From contig JAJVDF010000302.1 in assembly GCA_022410635.1 (NCBI GenBank), positions 228,544 to 292,543 of the forward strand: a DNA stretch of 64,000 nt, in the 5' to 3' direction. Under the pieces are notes generated by a model, which did not search any database, was not told where the DNA came from, and was given only the letters and a program-made list of their open reading frames with translations. The stretch's first letter is position 1; each line of letters begins with the position of its first letter. Source of the stretch: Tretioscincus oriximinensis. Lineage: Eukaryota; Chordata; Lepidosauria; Squamata; Gymnophthalmidae. This document shows positions 44,001-56,000 of this stretch, piece after piece. A program made the position numbers and the translations under genes.

Positions 44001-47000
44001 AGGATTATGTAGAGGTTTTATTTGAACGAAGCCAGGAAAAGAGACAGAACAAGCAAAAAGCAAATCGATATACTTGGTCAGAAATGTTAGGTAGCCAATG
44101 TGCAGCATTCGTAGTAGTTTGGAATCGTACGCTGAAATGAGTCTTTATTTGTAAAGATGACAGGGCGCAAAGGCAGAGTTGTAAGCAATGATGATGGAAG
44201 CATCTCTTATGAGTCGAGGTCTGAACTGGATGTCCCTGTTGAGATCCTCAATATAACAGAAAAACAAAGATTCATGGATGGGGATAAGGTAGGCCTTTCA
44301 GATCATTTTCTTTTTGCTTTTCAAGTGCTTGATGACAAATTAGTAGTGTTTTCGGAAACGCATTATTTGAAAGCACTGGAGTTGCACATACAGTATTCTT
44401 GCCTTTTTTGAAGATATTTTTATTTGTTTACTTGTTTTCTAATTTTGCTTATTTATTTTACTTATTTGTTTATTGATTTATTTACGTACAATTTTATTCA
44501 TTGAGTATTGATTTGTTTATTTATTGATTTATTTACTTACGTACATACATTTCTACATCACCCTATACCTGAAGGTCCCAGGGCAGTTCACAATGAAAAT
44601 CAGATTAGTATATGAAAGCAATGAATATAGGGGAAAATAGTTTTTTCAGCCAAAGGCCAGGCTAATGAGGTGTGTCCTCAAAGGAACATAACATTGTTAT
44701 ATCACTTTTGCCACAATAATCTGTGCACATTTTATCAAGGAAACCATGGGCAATCCTTAATTCTCTGAGGATTGGTTTTCCCAATCTGGAATTCTTATAC
44801 TCCTTTATATCTTCTAGTGGATTTAAACGTTTACTGACACAATGCCTGTTGTTTCAAACTTTGCAATTATTGTTAAATTGGATTTTTCCAATATGTTAAA
44901 GAACATTGCCATCATCTCTGAAGCGGCCAGCTCAGGCATTTCATTGCAAGCAGACCGGAGAGCAAAGAACCAGAGGAGGAGGGTGCATATGACTCTGGAA
45001 TTGCCATGGAGTGCAGACAGAGCAATACAACAGTTTGGTGAGTAGCCTGATCTTGAAGCTAAATGGACATCTGTGAGTTCTTGGAGGACTGTAAAACCTA
45101 ATGGAGCCAATTTGGTGTAGTGGTTAAAGTGTGAGACTCTTCTCTGGTAGTCTCCCAGTTCGATTCCCCACTCCTCCATGAAAGCCAGCTGGGTGACCTT
45201 GGGCCAGTCTCAGTCCCACATACTCCACAGGGTGTCTGTTGTGGAGAAAGCAACAAAAGCTATGTGCGCGGCCCTATGGTAGGCCGCCCTGAGATCTTCG
45301 GGTATAGGGTGGGATATAAATACAAATAAATAAATAATGAATTGGAATAGCATGCTTTACTGTAAGCCACAATCCTGTCTCTTTCAGGATTCTTTTAAGG
45401 ACATCAAAAGAAAAGTTAAACCTGTCCCTTCAGAGAAATGCATCTTTGAGACTGTTGTGTGGTTCTGAAAACTTGAATGAATATCACTTTCACTTCCCAG
45501 GTCGAACACACAGATCCAATCAAGTTACAGCACCAGAATATGTCTTTCTAATATCTGAACTGGCAGGAGAACAGAGATTTGCATCTATAGTTGCCAAACG
45601 ACTAGAGAGCTTGGTAAAATGGTTCTTGCCTTTTTATTTTAAATCTGTTTAATCCAGTCTTCACTGCAAAAGTGATGCTAGAACAAGTGCAGTTCAAGTA
45701 AAATGAAATAAGGAGAAAGAGAAAAGGATTTATAGTTACAGTAAGCAGGTATATTATAAATGTTATCTTGAGAAAAGACATTATTTGGGCAGGGAAAAAA
45801 AGTATATGTTTGTATTTTGATAATCATAACACAAAAAACCCAAATCATTAATATTGGCAGCCCAATCTGTGATAACATTGGGATGAAAGGATGAATCTAC
45901 ATGAACTGTTAAAAATTGGATACATTATATTTTGGATATGTTAAAATTTGATTTATTGATACAACGTAAGATGATATATAGTGGGATAATTAAACAAGAT
46001 TTAAAAAAGGGAAAAACTAATTCAATATATCCAGACTACAATAGAAAAATGAAAATAAGATATATATTTTTGACCATGATGTTATGATGGATATAAATAT
46101 ATATAGGAAATCTAGGGAAGGAAGGGAGTGGGGAATTATGGTATGGTTTGTTTTATGCTTTTGTCTGTTTTAGTGTTAGAATGTTGTATGTGCTGTTACT
46201 TGGAAAATGAATTATGTGTATATGCCGCAACCTTTTGAGCTTGAAGTGTCAAAATTTGTAAAAAAGCAACAACCCTAACTTAATTTGGCTGCCATGTCCC
46301 ATCTAGAAATATCCATAATTTTGTGATATGTGTAGCTTGAGTCTAGACTTTTGATATATCAGTATGTATTTATTAAAGAAACCAAAACAAATAATTCTTT
46401 ATGTCCATGTCTTTATGTTGCTGAAATGTATTTGCTAAATCTTCAATTGAATGCTGGTCTAACTTCATCTGTCAGTCAATTTCTTTTATTGGTTTTAATG
46501 TGCCCCCAAAACTTTTTTTGGTCATTTTTTTTAAAAAATACCCCTTATATTTTAATCAGGATGGCGGTGTTTCACCCAAATATCTTGGTGTGTCACCTTT
46601 GACACACATGTTAAAGTTATCCATCACTGGTAAATGCAAGCAAAGTCTTCTGCTTGAGGTGCTCTTAACGAGCAGGAAAAAATAGCAGTATCTCTTCACC
46701 ATTTCAACTGATACCTTTTTAAAAAAAAGATGCCTGAAATTTGGATTTGCCACTTCTTGACAGGGAGCTCTCACCCATGGGGACAGAAGAGCCACGGAGA
46801 CAAGGGATTTGAGCAGGTTCAACTTTGACAACAAGGTGAGTATTTTTGAGACCATTTCATAAAGTTAATAATTTAGCTTTTTTTTTCTTGAGAAAGATAC
46901 AGAATTTTTGTGCATTTTGCAATACATCATTGAAATTTTAAATGTATGAGTAGCTTAGATTAAGAGACTGAGAGGCAGTTTTCTTAACTTTCTGAGGAAA

Positions 47001-50000
47001 TAACGTTTGATTTTAAAAATGAATTTACATATCTTATAAACACAACTGTCCCCCCCCCCCCCCCCCCCATTTTGCTTGCAATAGTATGGCCGTAATGCAC
47101 TGGAGATCGTCATGAAGTCAATTGTGAACTTAGATTCCCCCTTGGTATCTCCACCAGCAGATTATCCTGGAGAATTCTTCAAAGGTATAATATAAGTTCT
47201 TTTCTTTGAATACTTGAGGCTCCTCAAAGTGTAGATATTTGATAGAAATAATTGAAATTAACGTTCAGTTAAGATTACTGTTCTGTTGTACAGTTGGGAA
47301 GAAAAACATCCAGGATCTACATTGCTACAATTTTCGGTGTCTTCCAGATTTCTCAAAAACCATAGTAGAGCGGGCATTTGCTTTGACCATTTTGGTGTCA
47401 AAATGGCACCCCTTCTATAAGTGAAGGTATGAATGGCGCAGTTGCTAAGTGCTAGACATTCAACTTAGAGGTCCATTTTCGAGGGCCTATGCCAAGCAAG
47501 GAGTGGGGAGAGCGCCCTCTGCTGATGTTCCACTCTAGCTAACTCAGCTATTTGAAAGAAAGCAGATTTGAAATCTATATTTCAATTAGATAAATGAGTA
47601 CTGCAATTAAGCTGATAGAATAGATGTAAGCCTTCAGGTGAAAATTAAACTTGTTAGTTGCTCGGATGTTTCTTCGGATGAGAAGGACGGGGAACAAATA
47701 CCAGGTTCTTCTATAAAAGCAGCATTTCTTCCCTGTGACATCAATGCTATCAAACTGTTCACTGCACTGTTCTTAGGCTTGGCTACCTATGTTAGCTTTC
47801 TTAATAGAAGCTGCATTCTCACTGTGTTGGGATTAGACCGGTTAAGTCTTCTGGGAACCACTCAAGGTTAATCCCCAGCCTGGGTTTAGTAAGGATGTGT
47901 ATGGAAATACAAAGTTTAAAAAAACTGCTTGTCCTCTGATTTCCATTATTGCATAAAGCTGAAGAACCCCTTAAAGCTGATTTCTTACTAAAACTCCTCA
48001 ACGGAGCACAAGGAGATGAGTGTTCCTGCACTTTGCTGTTCTCATCCCATATCCACTGTATTTCAAATCCCAGCATGTCCTGACCATGATAAAAGTTGTG
48101 AAATCTCTTGGGTCATATTATAAATAAGTTTGTAATATATCAGCAGTAAAACCTCCACAAATCTTCTCCGTTGTCTTTTAGATGTGCGTCAAGGTCTCAT
48201 AGGCGTGGGCCTCATAAATGTAGAAGATCGATCAGGGATCTTAACACTTGATAAAGGTATTTGCTCTTTTTTGGGTGCATTTTTTAAAGCAGATGGTTTT
48301 TATCCACATGTATCTATATGGTTACAGGCCCAAGGAAAAGCAGCAGCCGTGTTCTTTAAAATATTCTATGACTTGGGGCCACAGTTTCAGACTCAGCAGT
48401 GGTCATCAACTGAGGCCATTCTCTATCCCTCTAGTTTCAGCAAAGAGGATAATGACCATGGAAAGGCACCTTTTGGTGGTAGCCATATTCCCCTCACCCA
48501 CCCCAGGAATTTAATGGGGTTTCAGGGATTTCATTTAATGCTTTTGTTTTCAAAGCACAGGTTTGCTTTTAATTTTCAAAATATAACTTACCCTGCTATT
48601 ATACAGCCATTTTGCAGAATCGTTTATTTATTTACTGATTTATGGTACCTACTTATACTTCTGTATGTATACCTGAAGGTTTTAAGGTGTTTAATAATAA
48701 CAAATGAAGTTAACGTATTAAAACATCAATATCTGAAAGCAGGGAACAGAGAGCAATTTTTTCAGCTAAAGGCCAGGTTAAAGAAGTTTTCTGAATTCAT
48801 ACAGGTGACTGATGCATCTCAAGAGGGAGACTGTTCCATAGTTATGGAACTAATGCAGGTTTTGCAGAATCAAATCACTGCAGTGTATAAAATGCATCTT
48901 ATCCATTTTGTAATAAATACAAAACTCAAAGACCTGTAAGTCAGTAGCTTAGACTGCTAAATAAAATACATTTGTAAGATACAGAATATTGCTAAAGTAT
49001 TCACTCACCAGCCCACAAAAGTGAATGCGGGTATAAGCAAATACTTTTGACAATATAGTGTATGTAAACATAAAACACAAAACTTCTATAGGCTCAAGAT
49101 GTTATTATAATTCTTTTTGAAATTCTGTGTATAAATTAGCATCCAATTTACCATATTCATTCTTAAATTGTATTATCTTGCTTCCCAGATTACAACAATA
49201 TAGGGAAATTTCTAAACCGAATTTTGGGTATGGAAGTCCATCAACAGAATGCTTTATTCCAGTATTTTTCAGACACACTGAATGGAGTAATACAGAATGC
49301 TAAAAAAAATGGAAGATACGACATGGGCATTTTAGGTAAGCACCAGCAAAGTAGTAAATGTTTATTTTGGCATTTTCCAACTGAGAAACCCTACCTTTGA
49401 TTTAGATAATGTGGGATGAACATTTCTATTCACTTTGAAGTTGTGCTTTTCCATTCTGAAAATTGGATTTAAACGTGGATATGATCGGAATGCAAAGTGG
49501 ATCAATATATAAGGGAAGCAATACTTGAATACGAGATTTGAAGAAGAACCGTGATAGTCTGGGTCCAGAATATCTAGCTAGGTTTAGAAAGAAAAAAGTA
49601 GGCCGCATGAGCTCCCGCAAACAAGTCTTCTGTCCATAGGAAGTAGATTTGTGCCCCCATCATGTAAAGTAGGAGACTTTTATACAAAAGTCTGTGCTTC
49701 CTACTTTTATGTTGCTAGCGTCTGGTACTGGGAGGCTGCCTTGCTAGATCTGCTGCGGTAGGTCAGATAGGATGGAGATTGCTAACGTCTTTTGGATTAG
49801 TAATGCCTTTTGGAAATTTCAGAGAAATAGCTGTCTTAGTCCAGTAGAAAGTCCAGTAAAGGGGCTAGTAACACTTTGGGTGGCCTTTTCTCCTGATAGT
49901 CTCAAAGAGCTACTAGCCCCTTTGCTGGACATTCTTTTGGAAATGTTATATTGCATAACATTTGTGGATCTTTTAAAGCGTTTTATGAATGTGTTACCTT

Positions 50001-53000
50001 TTGTTCTTTTATTTGTTCTTTTGCTACCCGTTCTGTTGAAGGGCGGCATATAAGTCATTTTAAATGAACATTTATAAACAGAGTGTATACATTTATTATA
50101 TGTATGTATTAATAAAGTAAATAAATAATTCAAAAATTTTTAAAAGAAAAAATAAAAGCCAGCAGATCCTCTCAAAAACAAGAACTATTACGAACGTAAT
50201 AGTGCAAGATAGCTTTTATCTTAATCGTTACTCACACCTGACTTCTAGTCTTTATATTTGGTACACTACTGTATTCCCATCAGTCTAAGAGGGGTCATTT
50301 ATGTACTGATTACAAATCTTTCTTTGTAGATCTGGGTTCAGGAGATGAAAAAGTGAGGAAGGCTGAAGCAAAAAAGTTTCTCACCCCAGGATATTCTACC
50401 TCAGGGCACGTTGAATTGTACACTGTGAGTGTTCAGATTGATATGAACTGCTAATGTTCTTAAAAATTTAAGCTGCAAAGCCTCTTTAAAAATACTATTT
50501 TGGATATTTGTTAAATATCTGATCTTTCTAGATAAGTGTGGAGAGAGGGATGTCTTGGGAAGAAGCAACCAAAATTTGGGCAGAACAGACAGGACCAGAT
50601 GATGGATTTTATTTATCTCTTCAGGTGGGTCTTTTTATGTATGTGTGGTTTTATCCAAGATCATATTAAATTCTGGCATGGCTTCTGTCACGTTACAGGC
50701 ACCTGATGGGAGGAATCCATGGTAGCATTCCTTTCTGTCTCTGCTATCAGATAATTTTTTCCCTTTTTAAAAATATATATTTAATACACAAAAATGTACA
50801 ATTTTATAAAGTTAAAAATATTACATCGTGTTTTACTCAGTATGAAGACAAAATAAATACTGCTTAATTCCCCCAATGTGAGTACAAACCATAAAACAGA
50901 ATAGACTTAACTGTTTTACATGTGATGGTCAGTATTAACCAGAATGCCCCAGCAAACCATCCTTTCTCCCAGCACACTTTAGTGGTTACACAAAAATCCA
51001 TTGTTTTATAAAATTTGCATCTGGTATATCCATTTGTCTCTCTATATGTTCGTTATTTATTTATTCTCTCTTTTCATGCACTTAATTTGGCTAAGAATTC
51101 TTGTTACATCACCAGCCATATCAGATAATAGAGGAGCTGTTTTGGGCCAGCAGTTACATTCACATTTTGAAGGTCCTGTAATAAGAATAGCCTTGGGCGT
51201 CTATTTTTATTGGGAAGATATCATTGACCATCTCTGTTAACTTCACTGATTATTACATGTTGAAGAAGCCCATTATAGATCAATCGTGCTTAGATTTATA
51301 TAATGGCACCTGCTTTTTGAAAGACTTGTGTGTTCCTTGCGAGAGGCTGTTCAATCCCAGCCTCTCTATGCAAATAAACAATGGCAAACCATGTTTATTT
51401 CTCAGGATCTAACCATGCATTAATCCTGCAGTTCTAGCTGGAAACTTTCTTCAAGACTTTAAACCCTCATCAGTGGCTAGCCACTCCTAATCCTTCTGTC
51501 ACTTTCAGCACAGAAGCATCCTTTCAATAAGCGCATGTAACACTCAGAACCTGTAGTGGCGAATCACTTCTAAATCTCTGCCAAGAAAACGCCCCAGAAA
51601 ACTGCCCTAGCAATCAGCCAGGAATTCGCTACCACACCACCAAAATATAGTTGCTAAACTAACCCTGAAAGATGTTCATATTTAGATCACTGTTCCTGGT
51701 ATATGGGGCTAAGGGTAGCCCTTATTAGACAGAAATAACCTCTTGGTGAGTTTTGAAAAAATCAGAAACTTTGAGAGAATGTTAGGTCACACCCAAAGTG
51801 TTCATTTCCTTACAACCTTTTATGCAACGTGGACTATATATTCAATTTTTCATCTTTATTTTTCAGATTCGAAATAATAAGAAGACTGCTATCCTGGTAA
51901 AAGAAGTTAATCCCAAAAAGAAACTCCTTTTAGTATATAGACCAAATACGGGGAAGCAACTGAAATTGGAGACATATGCAGAAATCAAGAAGAAATACAA
52001 AAAGGTTATTTTTTTTAAAAAAAAGTTGAGATGTACACATACAATATGTAAATGTACAGAAGGTTTCACAAATCCACATTTTAGTTCAGGCCGGTGTTCT
52101 TAAATTGAATGCCAGGTTTTTTAAAAAAAATACATTTAATATTAACATAGTAAATACAGTCGTCACTTAACTGATACAACTGAACACATATCTGTGGAGG
52201 AGAAGGTGCTCAGTGCTCTTTAAACGGGTTTCACATACCGAGTTTATAATTTATTCATTTCTTTGTTTAAATTTCTACACTGCCTTATATCTCAAGGGCC
52301 TCAGGGCGGCTAACAATAAAAACCAGATACACATTAAAACAACAATATCTGAAAGTAGGGGAAGAGCAGTTTTTTTCTGCCAAAGACCAGATTAAAGAAA
52401 ATGCTTCAAACATTTTCTGAATGCACACAGAGATGGTGATTGACACACCTCAAGGGGAAGACTGTTCCATTGTCTGGGGGCTGTCACAGAAAAGACCCTG
52501 TCCCAGGTTCCCACTCCATTGGCTGTTGAGAGGGATGGTATAACCAGGACGGCCTCCTCAGATCTTGAGGCACGGGCAGATTGGTACAAGAGAAGTCCTT
52601 CCTTTAGGTATTTGGGGCCCAAGTTATTTAGTCTCATAAGTTAAGGGTTAACACTTTGAATTGGGCTCAGTAGCAGATTGGCCTCCAGTGCAACCTCTGA
52701 ACTGTTTTCAAGGGCAGCCTCATATAGAGTGTGTTACAATAATGTTTGCTGGTTGCAATTGGTAGTGAATAAGGAAAAAATGTTTTCTCTATCACACAAT
52801 ACTAGGACCAGGGGGCCCTCCTTGAAACTGTTGGGTAGAAAAGTGAGAACAGACAAAGGAAAGTATTTTTTCACCCAGAGGGTCATCGGCCTGTGGAATT
52901 GACTTCCTGAAGAGGTGGTGGTAGCTAACAGCTTGGATAGTTTCAAGACAGGACTAGGCAGGTTTATGGACACCAAGGGTATAAATGGGTACAAGGATGG

Positions 53001-56000
53001 ATGTCTGGATGCTGCTTCCAGGATGGAGCAACAGGCAGGACTCCTGAAATGCCTGAACAGGAGCATATTTTGCTTTCCTCTGTTCAGATTGCCCAGGTGC
53101 ATCTGGTGGGCCTCTGTGTGAGACAGAATGCTTGACTAGGTGGGCTCTGGCCTGATCCGGTATGGCTCTTTTTATGTTCTTATGTTCTTAGTTAATCTCT
53201 GAAGAGTTAATACTGTTTTTTAATGTTGCCACCTTTTCCTCTGATAATATTGTACGTTAGATGAGGGCATATTTTTTTCCTTGAACATTTGGCCTTTTCT
53301 CCCTTTTTCTCTGTATGCTCCTCATACAGAGAAACTACGAACGCTCGTGCCATCTACCTTTACTCTTGTTAGTTTCTAAAGTGGTATGAGCCCCTCTTGC
53401 TAGATTTCCTGGACAAAGACTAACACAGATATTTCCTTAAAATCTACCTTGTTATCTATGTTAAAATTAAAGCTGGCTGTTCTTTACAGCAAACTGGTTT
53501 GCGTCAGACATTATTCAAACCTTTTGCAGCTTGTAGTCAATTGCCTGTACATTGCTGCCAAGGGGGATATACATGCATGCAGCAGAATGAGGATAAAGTC
53601 ATTGCTGGAGAGTGGCAAGCACACCATTTCCAGATGGAATTGATCCTTCTCTGTCACGCCTGTAATTCCTGCCTAGTGCCTGTTTTCTTTGATGACTTAG
53701 AGCAACCTTGGGAACGCAAGAGAAACACAAGAAACCACCCACAGTCTGTCTAGTCCTGCCTTCTGCCTGTTTCTGGGCACCTCCTGCAGAAGGGAAGACA
53801 AAAGTCACACCTGCTTTCCACTGCTTGCAAATGGCCGTAGAGACAGTTCCTAAGCAACCTGTTTTATGCATCAGCTTCTTCTTCTGGTAACCATTTGGTT
53901 GCCTTGCTACTTATATTGCTGCGATGGCCAGGGAAACAAGAATATGTGAAGGAAGTGAAAGAAGAGCATAAACTCTCTCTCCTATTCCCCCCCCCCCCCC
54001 CCCCGTTATTGCATAGAGTCGATCACATGAAGTAATTATTCCTCTCTACAGTACTTTGGTTCAACCACACTTTGAATCCTATGTTCAGTTCTGGGGTGGG
54101 GGGGATTTAAGAAGGACATTGATAAACTAGAGCAAGTTCAAAAGAGAGTTACAAGGATGGTGTGTGGTCTGGAAACTATGTCCTATGAGGAAGGGTTAAT
54201 GGCTCTTGGGATATTTAGTCTGCAAAAGAGAAGATTGGGGGGAAACTTGATAGCTGCCTACAAATACCTGAAGGGCTTTTCACAGAGCAGAGGGATCAGT
54301 ATTGTTCTCATTGGTACACAGACGGACTAGAAACAATAGGATGAAATTGCAAGGGAGGAGATTTAGATTAGATATCAGAAAAAACTTTCTAACAGGTTGC
54401 CACAGGAGGTGATGAGTTCACTTTCACTGGAAGTCTTCAGAGACTAGACAGTCATCTGTCCAGGATGGTTTAATGAATCCTGCATTGAGCAGGGGGTTGG
54501 ACCCGATGGCCATGGAGGTCCCTTCCAACTCTATAATTCTATGTTTTTATTATTTTTATTCAGAAGGGGAGGGGCTGGCTGGTTTGGGTAGGAGAATTAG
54601 AAAGCTGGTACTTGGTCATGTCATCAGGAATAACACAGGCAGCCTTTCCAGGGAATGTAACTGTGAGTGAGATTTGTAGTTACAACAATCTCATGAAGGT
54701 GACAACACTGTGTCGCAGGAGTGAAAAAAGCAAATTCAGTGTTAGGAGTAATTAGGAAAGGAATCGAAAACAAGTCAGCAAGTGTTGTTTTGCCTCTTTA
54801 TAAATCTGTAGTGAGGCCACATTTGGAATACTGTGTACAATTTTAAGCTACACATCTCAGAAACGATATTGTGGAACTAGAGAATATGCAGAAGGGGGCA
54901 ACAAGAATGATCAAGGGGCTGGGGCACCTTCCCTTAAGTGAAATCAGCCTCGAAAGACAGCATTTAAGAGGGGATCCAGTTGGGGTGGACAAGGTGAATA
55001 GAGAAAAATATTTTCTCTTTTCACACAACACTAGGACCAGGTGGCATTCCTTGAAACTGATAGGCAGAAGTGTTAGGACAGATTTTTTCACCCAGAGCGT
55101 CATTGGTCTACGGAATTTACTTCCAGACACGGTGGTGGTAGGTAGCAGCCTGGATAGCTTTAAGACAGGATTAGACAAGTTCATGGAAGCCAAGGGTATA
55201 AATAGCTGTTAGGATGGATCTTTTATGCTGCCTCAGAGATGAAGCCACAGGCAGGATTCCTGAAATACCATTTGCAGGGCATTGAGAACAGGTGAGGTTT
55301 TGCCTTATTCTTCAGACTACCCAGGTGCAATTGGTGGGCCCCTGTGTGAGACAGAAGGCTGGACTAGATGGGCTCTGGCCCCTTTCAGCAGGGCTATTCT
55401 TACATTGTAGAAGTCCTTTGGCTTTCAAATGTTGAGGTTTGGAGGGGGTGGGTGCCGGGGATTTCTTTTGGCCTTCGTGCACATGTTATGTGTCTCTGAT
55501 ATTCCAGGTACCCTCTGATGATGCCAAGGCACACTGGTTGGAGCAGTACACGTCATCAGCAGACACCTGCACTCATGCGTACTGGTGAGTTATTTGCACA
55601 CCCTTGGAACATACTCTGCATGCCACAAAACATAGTGTGTCACGTTGAGCTCTCATGTTGAGGTCCAGTCTGGGCAGAGCTGAGCCCTCCGTATGCCAGC
55701 ATCTTAAAAGAAGAGACTCTGGGGGGCAGAAATAGCAAAGGTATTAAGTACGTGCATTAAATAAGTTGAACAGCATTAGAATCAAAATAGTGTGTACTGT
55801 TGTGCAGATTCAATACGTGCCCTTGTGGCCATGTCCGTCTCATTCAGCTTCATAAAGCACTGGAACAGATGTCATACTGATTGATGTGGCATAATGCTAT
55901 AGGGCTCTTAGCACAGCTCTGATTGGAATTCCCACTAGTCCCATGTGGAGAATGTGGACTACTGAACTCTTTTAACTAGATTGGTGTAATGTTTACACTG

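Larger units (their letters stand above)
52005..55507 (+). other. SBNO1: SBNO1 intron 30
   Basis: 3.5 kb, repeat-rich (listed separately). 53430-54040 includes a poly-C run (about 53988-54004) and no recognised gene. Confidence 0.7.

Noticed and set aside
48184..48939. 251-residue open frame containing SBNO1 exon 26
   Set aside because: Only the first 75 nt are exon; the remainder is intron read-through into an L2-like fragment, as shown by the GTATTT donor and the phase of exon 27.
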